Below are positions 55,906-64,000 of a DNA stretch of 64,000 bases, one piece after another (within the stretch, counting starts at the first letter, position 1; every line of letters starts with the position of its first letter). The stretch spans positions 62,001 to 126,000 of the forward strand of contig JAKVOG010000002.1 in assembly GCA_022482925.1 (NCBI GenBank), read 5' to 3'. This DNA comes from Selenomonas sp. (GTDB lineage: Bacteria > Bacillota > Negativicutes > Selenomonadales > Selenomonadaceae). The notes beneath the pieces were generated by a model. That model ran no database searches, was not told the origin of the DNA, and saw nothing but the letters and a program-made list of their open reading frames with translations. The position numbers and the translations under genes are program-made.

Positions 55906-56551
55906 GCAAGAGGAACTTAGGAGAGTATTACGTGGAGACATTACTCAGGGAGATGGAAGCCTATGCGGCTGAGCATCATGTCCCAATTATCAATGAGCGG
56001 GGGACGGGGAACGTTCCTGGCGGAAGTGCAAAAGGCACGGCCGCACCGCGTGCTGGAAATCGGTATGGCAATCGGCTATTCGACCCTGCTGCTTGCTCAG
56101 CATAGTGCGGAAGATGTCCGGATCACGACGCTGGAACTCAGCGAGGAACGGGCAGAAACTGCACGGCGCTATATTGCAAGGTCTCCCTATGCGGACCGGA
56201 TCACAATTCATGTGGGCGATGCCGGAGAACTGCTGACGCAGCTGGCGGAAACGGATAGCGAAGCCATACGATTTTGTGTTTATCGATGCGGCCAAGGGAC
56301 AGTATGTGGATTACTTTCATAAGATCCAGCCGCTGATCGGTGATGCGGCTGTGATACTGGCCGACAATGTGCTGTTCCGCGGCTATGTGCGCTCGGCTGC
56401 CAAGCCGCCGCGGCGCTACAAGACCATCGTGAAGCGGCTGCGCGAATACATCGATCTGGTGTCGGCACCGCCGTTTACGACCGAGATACTGGAGCACGGC
56501 GATGGATTAGCCGTGACAAGGAGGATATCGATTCATGATCAAAAAGCCTGA
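55902..56551 (+). pseudogene. trmR: tRNA 5-hydroxyuridine methyltransferase TrmR-like, two frameshifts
   Basis: A class I SAM methyltransferase of about 215 residues when corrected. B. subtilis TrmR (YrrM) methylates 5-hydroxyuridine-34 to 5-methoxyuridine in tRNA. Motifs: MEAYAAEHHVPIINERG, SAM-binding VLEIGMAIGYSTLLLA, TTLELSEERAETA, and FVFIDAAKGQYVDYF (metal/catalytic Asp). Extra bases near 56001 and 56262 break the frame. The TTG start at 55902 overlaps the mltG stop; GTG 55932, with AGGAGAG six bases upstream, is an alternative. It overlaps the U32 gene by 17 bp, the same order as B. subtilis yrrM-yrrN/O. Confidence 0.85.
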
Positions 56552-57759
56552 GCTGCTGGCCCCGGCAGGGAACCTGGAAAAATTGAAGATGGCGGTGCTG
56601 TATGGCGCAGATGCGGTCTATCTGGGTGGCAAATCCTTTGGCCTGCGGGCTTTCGGCGGGAATTTCAGCCGGGAAGAACTCAAGGAGGCAATGGATTTCG
56701 CGCATGCCCGGGGGAAGAAGGTCTATGTGACCGTGAATATCTTCCCGCATAATGGTGATCTTGAGGGCCTGCCTGACTATCTGCAGTATCTGCAGAGCAT
56801 TCAGGCGGATGCCCTGCTGGTAGCCGATCTGGGTGTATTCATGATGTGCCGCAAGCTGATTCCGGATATGGAGCTTCACATCAGTACACAGGCCAACAAT
56901 ACGAACTGGGCATCCGTCAATGCCTGGAAGGAACTCGGTGCCAGCCGGGTTGTGCTGGCGCGTGAGATGTCGCTGGCCGAGATCCGGGAGATCCGATCGA
57001 AGTGCGATGTGGATCTGGAGATGTTCATGCATGGCGCGATGTGCATTTCCTATTCCGGGCGCTGTCTGCTGTCGAACTACTTTACGGGCCGTGACTCAAA
57101 TCGTGGCAGCTGTGCACAGTCCTGCCGCTGGAAATATGCACTGGTCGAGGAAACGCGTCCGGGCAAGTATTTCCCCATCGAGGAAGATGAACGCGGGACC
57201 TATATCATGAATTCCAAGGATATGTGTCTGATGCCCAACATCCGGGATGTCATCGAAAGCGGTGTCGACAGCCTGAAGATCGAGGGACGTATGAAGAGCG
57301 TCCATTATGCGGCGAGTGTCACGAAGGCCTATCGTCTGGCAATCGACAGCTATTTTGAGGATCCGGAGCATTTCGAGGTCAGGCAGGAATGGATGGATGA
57401 ACTCGAGAAAGTATCTCACCGGGCCTATACAACGGGGTTTCTACTATCACCAGCCGACGGCTGAGGACCAGATCTACGGCAAGACATCCTATGATCAGAC
57501 ATCAGATTTCGTTGGCCTGGTCCGGTCCTATGACCCGGCTACAGGTTATGCGGTGGTCGAGCAGCGCAACAATATGAAGCAGGGACAGGAAATTGAGGTG
57601 TTCCAGCCGACCGGGCCGCTTTACCGCCAGCTCATCACCGATATGATCGATGACAGCGGCGAAGCCATCACGGTGGCGCCGCATCCACAGCAGATCATCC
57701 GTATGAAGATGGAACAGCCGGTAGAGCCGTATACCATCCTCAGACGGGATATCAAATAA
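56535..57759 (+). pseudogene. trhP: U32 family tRNA hydroxylation protein, TrhP-like, one frameshift
   Basis: About 408 residues when corrected. U32 proteins TrhP1/TrhP2 of B. subtilis and TrhP of E. coli are needed to make 5-hydroxyuridine-34 in tRNA. Seen: PELLAPAGNLEKLKMAVLYGADAVYLGG, the U32 signature EMFMHGAMCISYSGRCLLS, RGSCAQSCRWKY and MNSKDMCLMPNI, with the cysteines likely binding an Fe-S cluster. One extra C near 57441 shifts the frame after AYTTGF; the next frame gives YYHQPTAEDQIYGKTSYDQ and a C-terminal beta-barrel-like domain. The ATG at 56535 lies inside the trmR end. trmR and trhP catalyse consecutive steps. Confidence 0.88.
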
Positions 57760-57790
57760 GAGTATAAGCAGAAATAAAGGAGCGATTATC

Positions 57791-58074
57791 ATGGCAGATT
57801 TAGTTCGTTATTTCGGAACGGCAACAGGCCGTGTCCAGGGTGTTGGTTTTCGCATGTATGTACAGCAGCATGCAATGGAGCTTGATATGACTGGCTGGGT
57901 GAAGAACATGGATGACGGTTCAGTCACCATGGAGGTTCCAGGGTACCCAGGAAGGCCGTGGACAAGCTGGAACGTATCATCCATGAGGGCAACTACTTCA
58001 TCAAGGTCCAGAGCTTCGGACTGGAAGTGCGGGATGTGAAACCGGACGAGAAACGCTTTGATATTCGTTACTGA
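57791..58074 (+). pseudogene. acyP: Acylphosphatase, two small frameshifts
   Basis: About 93 residues when corrected. Acylphosphatase hydrolyses carboxyl-phosphate bonds such as acetyl or carbamoyl phosphate. The catalytic arginine is in [12 protein letters not shown], and the conserved asparagine in [16 protein letters not shown]. Two extra bases near 57938 and 57952 shift the frame around GTQEAVDKLE. The third frame continues [21 protein letters not shown] to the stop at 58074. AAAGGAG precedes the ATG. Likely sequence errors. Confidence 0.85.
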
Positions 58075-58096
58075 CTGATGGAGGAGAGGAAGCACT

Positions 58097-58532
58097 ATGG
58101 CAAATGTATTGGTACTCAATGGACCTAATCTGAATCTTTTGGGGACGCGCGAGCCGGAGATCTACGGCAGCACGACGCTTAAGGATATCGAAGACCGCCT
58201 GAAGGCGCGGGCCACCGAGGTCGGGTTGGGGCTGGACTGCTTTCAGTCGAATCACGAGGGCGATCTGGTCGACCGGATTCAGCAGGCCAATCATAAGTAT
58301 GATTACATCATCTTCAATGCAGCGGCGTTTACGCACTACAGCATTGCTATCCGTGATGCCATTGCTGCCATTGATGTACCGGTGATCGAAGGTACACATC
58401 TCGAACATCCATCAGCGTGAGTCATTCCGTCACACTTCGGTGCTGGCTCCGGTAGCCATGGGCCAGATCTGTGGTCTGGGCATCGAGAGCTACATGGCAG
58501 CGCTTGAAGCTATTATCTACAAACTCAAATAA
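58097..58532 (+). pseudogene. aroQ: 3-dehydroquinate dehydratase type II, one frameshift
   Basis: About 144 residues when corrected. AroQ dehydrates 3-dehydroquinate in the shikimate pathway as a dodecamer. Motifs: [20 protein letters not shown] (catalytic Arg/Tyr loop), [21 protein letters not shown]-type [16 protein letters not shown], and the histidine in [17 protein letters not shown]. One extra G near 58391 breaks the frame just before that motif; the protein then continues to [14 protein letters not shown] and stops at 58532. GGAGAGGAAG precedes the ATG. pepP follows by 35 bp, a common arrangement. Confidence 0.9.
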
Positions 58533-58567
58533 TCGCAGCAATCAATCAGAACTAGGAGTGAGCTTTC

Positions 58568-59641
58568 ATGATAGAGAATCGTTTGCAGGCACTGCGTGCC
58601 TTGTTGGAAGAGAAAAAACTGGATGCCGTAATCGTGACGAAATATGTGAATCTGCATTATTTCAGCGGGTTCCGTGGTGACGATACGACACTGGTGATCA
58701 GCCGGGACAAGGCTATGCTGATTACGGACAGCCGCTATACAGAGCAGGCTGCCCAGCAGGCACCATTGTTTGAACTCGTGCAGCAGAAGGAAGGCCTGCT
58801 CAGCAAGACGGCCGAATGTGTGAAGGCCATTGGGGCAAAGCAGGTCGGCTTTGAGGGCAATGCACTCATCTATGATGATTTTTCCAGGTTGTCGGAGCTT
58901 TTGACGGGCATTCGTTTCGATACAGCCCTGAAGCTTGACTCCCTGCGTCAGATCAAGGACCAGGAGGAGCTCGGTCATATCCGCAAGGCCTGTGAAATTG
59001 CCGATATCGCGTTCAATGATATGCTGACCTATGTTCGTCCGGGCATGACGGAGACGCAGGCTGCCGCGCATCTGGAAAACTGCATGCGTGAAAATGGTTC
59101 TGAGGGCCCATCCTTTACAACAATCATGGCCTCCGGTGTGCGCGGCTGTCTGCCGCATGGCATCGCTACGGACAAGGTGATCAAGGAAGGCGAGTTCCTG
59201 ACGATGGATTTCGGTGCCATCTCGGCGGGCTATGATTCTGACATCACCCGTACGATCTGCATCGGCCATGCGGATGAGAGACAGCGTCGTATCTATCAGG
59301 CCGTTCTTGAGTCGCAGCTGCTGGGACTGACGAAGATCAGGCCGGGTGTCTCGGGAAAATCCGTTCACATGGCGGTGCGCGATAATCTGGCGAAGTATGA
59401 TCTGGCACAGTATTTCGGGCATGGACTTGGCCATAGCCTGGGGCTGGAAATCCATGAGGAACCGCGTCTTTCGCCAGCCAGCACCTGCGAGGCACTGCAG
59501 CCGAATATGCTCGTTACGGATGAGCCGGGCGTCTACATCTCCGGCTGGGGCGGCCTGCGTATCGAGGATACCGTCCTGGTCACGGAGACGGGCTGTGAGC
59601 CGCTGACCAAATCCAGCAAAGAATTGATCGAGATCCTGTAA
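58568..59641 (+). CDS. pepP: Xaa-Pro aminopeptidase (M24B family)
   Basis: A 357-residue metallopeptidase removing N-terminal residues before proline. An N-terminal creatinase-like domain (about 1-130) precedes the pita-bread catalytic domain. Dinuclear metal ligands are visible: Asp in MDFGAISAGYDSDITRT (two Asp), His in FGHGLGHSLGLEIHEEPRL, Glu in VTDEPGVYISGWGGLRIEDTV. LPHGIATDKVI carries the active-site histidine. AGGAGTGAG lies upstream of the ATG. It is intact between interrupted neighbours. Confidence 0.92.
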   Translation: MIENRLQALRALLEEKKLDAVIVTKYVNLHYFSGFRGDDTTLVISRDKAMLITDSRYTEQAAQQAPLFELVQQKEGLLSKTAECVKAIGAKQVGFEGNALIYDDFSRLSELLTGIRFDTALKLDSLRQIKDQEELGHIRKACEIADIAFNDMLTYVRPGMTETQAAAHLENCMRENGSEGPSFTTIMASGVRGCLPHGIATDKVIKEGEFLTMDFGAISAGYDSDITRTICIGHADERQRRIYQAVLESQLLGLTKIRPGVSGKSVHMAVRDNLAKYDLAQYFGHGLGHSLGLEIHEEPRLSPASTCEALQPNMLVTDEPGVYISGWGGLRIEDTVLVTETGCEPLTKSSKELIEIL

Positions 59642-59645
59642 GATC

Positions 59646-60096
59646 GTGGAAATTTTTGTAGATGCGGATGCCTGTCCGGTTGTCCGCGAGATAGAGGCTA
59701 TTGCCAGAAAATACAAAGTACCGGTGACGCTGCTCTGTGATACGAATCATATCCTGCGTTCCGATTACAGTCAGGTCCGTGTCATTGAAGCCGGCGCAGA
59801 TTCGGTGGATATTGCGCTCATTAATCTGTGCCATGCTGGCGATGTCGTGGTTACACAGGACTATGGCGTGGCAGCGATGGCACTGGGGAAAAAGGGCCGT
59901 GGCTGTGCATCAGAATGGCTGGCGTTATACCGATGAGAACATGGACCGGCTGCTCATGGAGCGGCATCTGGCCAAGAAAGCCCGGCGGGCTTCGCATAAG
60001 AATCATCTGTCCGGTCCCCGCAAGCGAACTGCCGCCGATAATGAAACCTTTGCGTTGAAATTTGAGGCTTTGCTGCAGGAAATGCTGACGAATTGA
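59646..60096 (+). pseudogene. YaiI/YqxD family protein (DUF188), one frameshift
   Basis: About 149 residues when corrected. The UPF0178/DUF188 family has a PIN-like fold and unknown role. Seen: IFVDADACPVVREIEAIARKY at the start, LCDTNH, and VVTQDYGVAAMALGK, with conserved acidic residues. One extra A in an A-run near 59891 shifts the frame; the next frame continues AVAVHQNGWRYTDENMDRLL and the basic ending HLSGPRKRTAADNETF. The start is a GTG only four bases after the pepP stop, implying coupling. Confidence 0.85.
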
Positions 60097-60156
60097 TACC
60101 TTCAGATAAGCTGGCAGACTGATCGGGGCTGGTTGTGAGAAAGGTAAGAGGAAAAT

Positions 60157-61101
60157 ATGGCTGAGTTGTCATTGGCTGATATCTTTCAGCCGCTTTCACA
60201 GAGCCGCCGACAGGCTATTGACGAAATGCAGGCGCGGTTTGCTTACTATACCAGCGCGACTACAGCGCTGAATATTCTGCGTGGACGGGAACTATGGATG
60301 CGTAGTGCGGCCTGCATGAATGATTACCGTGAGATCGATTATGGCATCCAGCTGTTGAATCATGCTATCTACGGGAATGAGCAGCGCCGGCAGCGCATCC
60401 AGCAATTGACGAAGCGGCTGAACTGGGGAGAGTCCGTATGGGAGCATCTGCTTGGGAATCTTAACCGCAGTGAGAATGCATTGGTTACCCGTACCTATCT
60501 GGCCTGTGTATCCGAACACAGCCCGGATGAGGAACAGCGTGGCCGCCTGTCCATGTGGCGCGCGTATGGCCGCAAGACCGGCGTGGCATTCGTGTTGAAA
60601 GCGAAGGCAATCCTGCATAGCAGGCATCCGCTGCCAATTCGAATGAGTCCGGTGACCTATCTGGACCAGACTGGATTTGACCAGGCTGTTGATCGGATTC
60701 TCAATAATGTTGACCGCAATGTAAGCTTCCTGCAACAGCTTGGTTCGACCAGGGCCTTGAACTATTTTATGGATACGGTCCTGTTCTCGTTGTTTTCCAT
60801 CAAGCATCCGGGATTTATCGAGGAGCGTGAATGGCGCATCATCTATCAGGAATCGGCGGGGCAGCTGCCCTATGACAGCGTGTCGGTGGACGGAATCCCG
60901 CAGGTCGTGTACAAGCTGCCGGTGTGTGGTGCGGCTGACCGGAATCCGGGGCTGCAGCTGGTGGATGCGCTGGATCATATTATTATCGGTCCTTCACAGT
61001 ATGCTGATGTGATCTTCCTGGCCTTTGTCAAAGTGCTGGAAGAAATGGGGATTCCCAATGCTGCTCAGAAGGTCTATAAATCAAACATTCCGTTGCGGTA
61101 A
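60157..61101 (+). CDS. DUF2971 domain-containing protein
   Basis: A 314-residue protein. The DUF2971 pattern is visible: FAYYTSATTALNILRGRELWMRSAACMNDYREIDYG near the start, TYLACVSEHSPDEEQRGRLSMWRAYG in the middle (fold core S-x-W-x-x-Y), and EEREWRIIYQE with a later DHIIIGPSQ. The family is widespread, patchily distributed, and of unknown function; some members sit in mobile or defence regions. AGGTAAGAGG lies upstream of the ATG. No partner gene is adjacent. Confidence 0.75.
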   Translation: MAELSLADIFQPLSQSRRQAIDEMQARFAYYTSATTALNILRGRELWMRSAACMNDYREIDYGIQLLNHAIYGNEQRRQRIQQLTKRLNWGESVWEHLLGNLNRSENALVTRTYLACVSEHSPDEEQRGRLSMWRAYGRKTGVAFVLKAKAILHSRHPLPIRMSPVTYLDQTGFDQAVDRILNNVDRNVSFLQQLGSTRALNYFMDTVLFSLFSIKHPGFIEEREWRIIYQESAGQLPYDSVSVDGIPQVVYKLPVCGAADRNPGLQLVDALDHIIIGPSQYADVIFLAFVKVLEEMGIPNAAQKVYKSNIPLR

Positions 61102-61159
61102 ATCCTGCGGGTGTACAAATTTTCTCGCTGCCGTATACAATTATCAACAATTGTGTTAT

Positions 61160-61165
61160 TATAAT
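61160..61165 (+). promoter_or_regulatory. -10 box of the riboflavin operon
   Basis: TATAAT lies 13 bp before the FMN riboswitch; no convincing -35 is seen at 17 bp. Confidence 0.5.
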
Positions 61166-61177
61166 ACTTGAGATTTG

Positions 61178-61290
61178 TCTTTGAGGCGGGGAGTATTTCC
61201 CCACCGGCGGTATAGCCCGCGAGCTTCCCGGCTGGGGAGCATGATTCGGTGAGATTCCGAAGCCGACCGTATAGTCGGGAGGAGAAAAGG
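61178..61290 (+). promoter_or_regulatory. FMN riboswitch (RFN element)
   Basis: The conserved RFN blocks are present: GAGGCGGGGAG and CCCCACCGGCGGTATAGCCC at the start, GATTCGGTGAGATTCCG(AAGCCGACCG) in the middle, and the closing GGGAGGAGAAAAGG. It senses flavin mononucleotide and acts on a downstream terminator (61319-61356) to switch off ribDE-BA. The 61102-61416 gap consists of this leader. Confidence 0.95.
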
Positions 61291-61318
61291 CATGTTCGAT
61301 TGTTTGCATGCATTGCAG

Positions 61319-61356
61319 GCCGTTGAGAAGAGGAATCTTTTCAACGGCTTTTTTGT
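61319..61356 (+). terminator. Riboswitch expression-platform terminator
   Basis: GCCGTTGA (61319-61326) pairs with TCAACGGC (61341-61348), with extra AAGA/TCTT pairing inside, followed by a T run. Confidence 0.85.
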
Positions 61357-61416
61357 TTTCTCAAGTCTCATTCACAGTCTTCAATGTTCAATGTATAGGA
61401 TCTGAGGTGATATCAT

Positions 61417-62508
61417 TTGAATGATGAAGATTTTATGCGGGCGGCACTGCAGCTGGCCCGCAATGCGGAGGGGCGGACCTCGCCGAATCCGCTGGTGGGC
61501 GCGGTAATCGTCCGTGACGGACGGATCATCGCCGCTGGCTGGCATCGCAAAGCCGGTACGCCGCATGCGGAAGTGCATGCGCTGCGTATGGCTGGAGAAC
61601 TGGCTAAGGGGGCAACTCTTTATGTGACGCTTGAGCCCTGTGCGCATTATGGTCGTACCGGCCCTTGCGCCAAGGCCGTAGCCGAGGCTGGTATCCGCCG
61701 CGTGGTCATCGGGATGAAAGACCCGAATCCGCTGGTGGCGGGCAAGGGTATCCGTATTCTTGAGGACGCCGGTGTTGAGGTCGTCTGCGGGGTGCTGGCG
61801 GCGGAAGCGATTCAGCTCAATGAGGTGTTTCTCAAATGGATCGGGAACAAGATGCCATTTGTTATCCTCAAGACGGCGATGACGTTGGACGGCAAGATCG
61901 CTACCGCGGCTGGTGAGTCCCAGTGGATTACCAATGAGGCTTCCCGACGCCGTGTGCATGAATACCGCGACTGTTACGATGGTATCCTGGCCGGTATCGG
62001 TACGGTGCTGGCTGATGACCCAAGCCTGACGACACGCCTGCCGGACCGTGAAGGGAAGAATCCTGTCCGCATCATCGTGGACAGTCAGGCCCGTACGCCG
62101 CTCAATGCTAAGGTTGTGACGGATGGTCAGTCCCGGACAATCATTGCGGTGACGGCCCAGGCTCCGGCTGAACGGGTCAGGGCATTGCAGGCTGCCGGTG
62201 TTGAGGTGCTTACGGCGGGCGGCGGTGCGCATGTTGATCTGCGTGTACTGCTGCAGCAGCTGGGTCAGCAGGAGATCTGCTCGATTCTCGTCGAAGGCGG
62301 CGGCCAGGTCAATTTCTCGCTGCTGGCCGATGGTCTCGTAGACAAGGTCTGTGCGTTTATCGCGCCCAAACTGATCGGCGGCAGAGACGCGCTGACTCCG
62401 GTTGAAGGGGCAGGCTTTGCGCATCTGAGCGAGGCTGTAGAGCTGGAACGAATCACTACGGAACTGCTGGCAGGAGACATCCTGCTGACCGGTTATCCGA
62501 AGAAGTAA
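61417..62508 (+). CDS. ribD: Bifunctional riboflavin biosynthesis deaminase/reductase RibD
   Basis: A 363-residue enzyme. The N-terminal deaminase (about 1-145) has the zinc motif GTPHAEVHAL (His, catalytic Glu) and LEPCAHYGRTGPCAKAV (two Cys). The C-terminal reductase (from about 146) starts KTAMTLDGKIATAAGESQWIT and has VEGGGQVNFSLL. It converts diaminohydroxyphosphoribosylaminopyrimidine to the 5-amino-ribitylamino precursor. The TTG start at 61417 has GAGGTGA six bases upstream. First gene of the FMN-controlled operon. Confidence 0.96.
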   Translation: MNDEDFMRAALQLARNAEGRTSPNPLVGAVIVRDGRIIAAGWHRKAGTPHAEVHALRMAGELAKGATLYVTLEPCAHYGRTGPCAKAVAEAGIRRVVIGMKDPNPLVAGKGIRILEDAGVEVVCGVLAAEAIQLNEVFLKWIGNKMPFVILKTAMTLDGKIATAAGESQWITNEASRRRVHEYRDCYDGILAGIGTVLADDPSLTTRLPDREGKNPVRIIVDSQARTPLNAKVVTDGQSRTIIAVTAQAPAERVRALQAAGVEVLTAGGGAHVDLRVLLQQLGQQEICSILVEGGGQVNFSLLADGLVDKVCAFIAPKLIGGRDALTPVEGAGFAHLSEAVELERITTELLAGDILLTGYPKK

Positions 62509-62528
62509 GACGAGCTGGAGGTGACAGT

Positions 62529-63167
62529 TTGTTTACAGGTATTATCGAAGAGGTCGGTCAGATCCAGCGCATTGGCGCGGGACAACTGGCCGTGGCCTGT
62601 CAAAGGGTGACCGGCGATGTGCAGCTTGGCGACAGCATTGCCGTCAATGGGGTCTGCCTGACCGTTACTGGCTTTGACAAGAATCACTTTACGGCAGATG
62701 TCATGCCGGAAACGATTCGTCGTACGGAATTCCGGGAACTCAAAAAGGGTAGTCCGGTCAATCTGGAACGGGCACTGACGCTTGCCAGCCGCCTGGGCGG
62801 ACACATCGTCAGTGGTCATATCGATGGCACGGGCGAGGTTATTTCGTTCACGGAGGAGGGCAATGCAATCCTGCTGAAAGTGGCTGCCGGCGCGGACCTT
62901 TTGCGTTATATCGTCGAGAAAGGTTCGGTGGCCCTTGATGGCATCAGCCTGACAGTGGCTGCCGTCACGGAGCAGGATTTCACGGTAAGCCTGATTCCCC
63001 ATACCCGTGAAGTAACAAATCTCGGCAGCAAGAAGCCGGGCAGCCCAATCAACATCGAGACCGATGTGCTGGGCAAATATGTAGAGAAGATGCTGGCAGG
63101 CAGCCCGGCACCGGCCACAGCGTCCGGTGGGCTGACGCGGGCATTTCTGATGGAAAATGGTTTTTGA
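62529..63167 (+). CDS. ribE: Riboflavin synthase alpha chain
   Basis: A 212-residue trimeric enzyme that dismutates two 6,7-dimethyl-8-ribityllumazines to riboflavin. Two lumazine-binding repeats each begin FTGIIEEVGQI (residue 1) and GGHIVSGHIDGTGEVIS (about 98). The VNGVCLTVTGF and LDGISLTVAAV strands match. The TTG start at 62529 follows GGAGGTGA. It lies 20 bp after ribD. Confidence 0.96.
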   Translation: MFTGIIEEVGQIQRIGAGQLAVACQRVTGDVQLGDSIAVNGVCLTVTGFDKNHFTADVMPETIRRTEFRELKKGSPVNLERALTLASRLGGHIVSGHIDGTGEVISFTEEGNAILLKVAAGADLLRYIVEKGSVALDGISLTVAAVTEQDFTVSLIPHTREVTNLGSKKPGSPINIETDVLGKYVEKMLAGSPAPATASGGLTRAFLMENGF

Positions 63168-63184
63168 ATATAGGAGAATAGATT

Positions 63185-64000
63185 ATGGCAGATTTTGCAA
63201 CGGTAGAGCAGGCCATTGAAGATATCAAGAATGGCAGGATGATCGTCGTCGTTGATGATGAGGATCGTGAAAATGAAGGCGACCTGATCGTCGCTGCGGC
63301 AACGGTGACCCCGGAGGACATCAACTTCATGGCGAAGTATGCCAAGGGGCTCATCTGTACCCCGATTGATGGCAAACGCCTTGATGAACTGAATATCGGC
63401 CAGATGGTGGTCAACAATACGGATAACCATGAGACTGCATTCACGGTTTCCATCGATGCGTATGACACCGAGACTGGCATCTCAGCCTTTGAGCGCTGCC
63501 AGACGATGAAGAAGCTTCTGGATCCAAAGGCCAAGCCGACCAGCTTCCGCCGTCCGGGTCATGTATTCCCGCTGCGTTCGGTCGAGGGCGGCGTATTGCG
63601 CCGGGCTGGCCATACGGAGACGACGACGGATCTCGCACGGCTGGCAGGTTTCTATCCGGCTGGTCTCTGCTGTGAGATCATGGATGATGATGGACATATG
63701 ATGCGTACGCCGAAACTGCTGGAGTTTGCCAAGAAGCATGGCCTGCACATGATCACGGTCAAGGCACTCATCGAATACCGCAAGCGTACGGAGAATTTCG
63801 TGCACATGGTAGCCGATGTGGACTTCCCGAGCAAGTTCGGTCATTTCCGCATCAAATCCTATGAGAGCAAACTGGACGGCAAATGCCATCTGGCCATCGT
63901 CAAGGGCGATGTGGCTGGCAAGAAGGACGTACTCGTGCGGGTGCATTCAGAGTGCCTGACGGGGGATGCACTGGGGTCGCTGCGCTGCGATTGCGGCGAT
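63185..64000 (+). CDS. ribBA: Bifunctional DHBP synthase/GTP cyclohydrolase II RibBA, 3' end outside the window
   Basis: The first 272 codons of ribBA are present and open to the right edge. The DHBP synthase domain (1-200) has VVVDDEDRENEGDLIVAA (metal-binding acidic loop), RRPGHVFPL and GVLRRAGHTETTTDLARLAG. The usual GISAxDR motif reads GISAFER. From about 210 the GTP cyclohydrolase II domain begins, with the first zinc cysteine in HSECLTGDALGS and the next two in LRCDCGD at the edge. AGGAGAA precedes the ATG. ribH is expected next. Confidence 0.95.
   Translation, partial: MADFATVEQAIEDIKNGRMIVVVDDEDRENEGDLIVAAATVTPEDINFMAKYAKGLICTPIDGKRLDELNIGQMVVNNTDNHETAFTVSIDAYDTETGISAFERCQTMKKLLDPKAKPTSFRRPGHVFPLRSVEGGVLRRAGHTETTTDLARLAGFYPAGLCCEIMDDDGHMMRTPKLLEFAKKHGLHMITVKALIEYRKRTENFVHMVADVDFPSKFGHFRIKSYESKLDGKCHLAIVKGDVAGKKDVLVRVHSECLTGDALGSLRCDCGD

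Overview
The window reads as chromosome of a Selenomonas ruminantium-like member of the Negativicutes (Selenomonadaceae), a Gram-negative-staining Firmicute. Evidence: Firmicute-type gene order and RNA regulation (pheST under a T-box, the ireB-ruvX-DUF1292-mltG-trmR-trhP string, an FMN riboswitch before ribDE-BA) occurs together with a small outer-membrane beta-barrel protein and a S. ruminantium-type lysine/ornithine decarboxylase, an enzyme linked in that group to cadaverine-modified peptidoglycan. Genes use ATG, GTG and many TTG starts with strong Shine-Dalgarno sequences, and the -35/-10 boxes are close to the sigma-70/sigma-A consensus.

Layout. 0-5 kb: UPF0158 protein, Fsr-like MFS exporter, tRNA-Leu(CAA), HU, two exported or membrane proteins of unknown role, a small beta-barrel, a phosphoribosyltransferase. 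5-10 kb: lysine/ornithine decarboxylase, a small acidic protein, a class III aminotransferase and a two-domain U32 (RlhA-like) protein. 10-13 kb: VOC protein, DNA-3-methyladenine glycosylase, then an AT-rich two-gene ATPase plus TOPRIM-like cassette that is the best candidate for an undescribed (probably anti-phage) system. 13-20 kb: T-box-pheS-pheT-zapA, a chemoreceptor, YkvA, L28. 20-28 kb: pepF, two radical-SAM genes, class II aldolase, rluA-uraA. 28-36 kb: lysC, a class I aminotransferase, DUF47-pit phosphate transport, uridine-kinase-like protein, AGCS amino-acid symporter. 36.5-42 kb: a compact, tightly overlapping type IV pilus/pseudopilus operon. 42-53 kb: aldo-keto reductase, a possible 31-residue peptide gene, nadE, ybaK, thrC, pckA, recG, dapB, asd. 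53.6-60 kb: the ireB-to-trhP string, acyP, aroQ, pepP, yaiI. 60-64 kb: DUF2971 protein and the FMN-riboswitch-controlled riboflavin operon, with ribBA running off the right edge.

How the genes work together. Aspartate-family synthesis is spread over the window (lysC, asd, dapB, thrC), with the decarboxylase consuming lysine or ornithine. fba and pckA are central carbon genes of a fermentative anaerobe. trmR and trhP act together on tRNA wobble uridine 34; rluA and the RlhA-like gene probably modify rRNA. No insertion sequence, prophage, CRISPR array or rRNA was found.

Sequence quality. At least fifteen genes are interrupted, nearly always by a single inserted or deleted base (about 30 events), including pheT, recG, aroQ and ruvX, which should be important. 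The interruptions cluster at 5.6-10 kb, 16.6-16.9 kb, 24.0-24.4 kb and 49-60 kb, while 25-49 kb is clean. Flanking protein sequence is fully conserved in the shifted frame, so most are probably sequencing or assembly errors rather than true pseudogenes. Such genes are listed here as one gene each under the type 'pseudogene', with the shift positions given.
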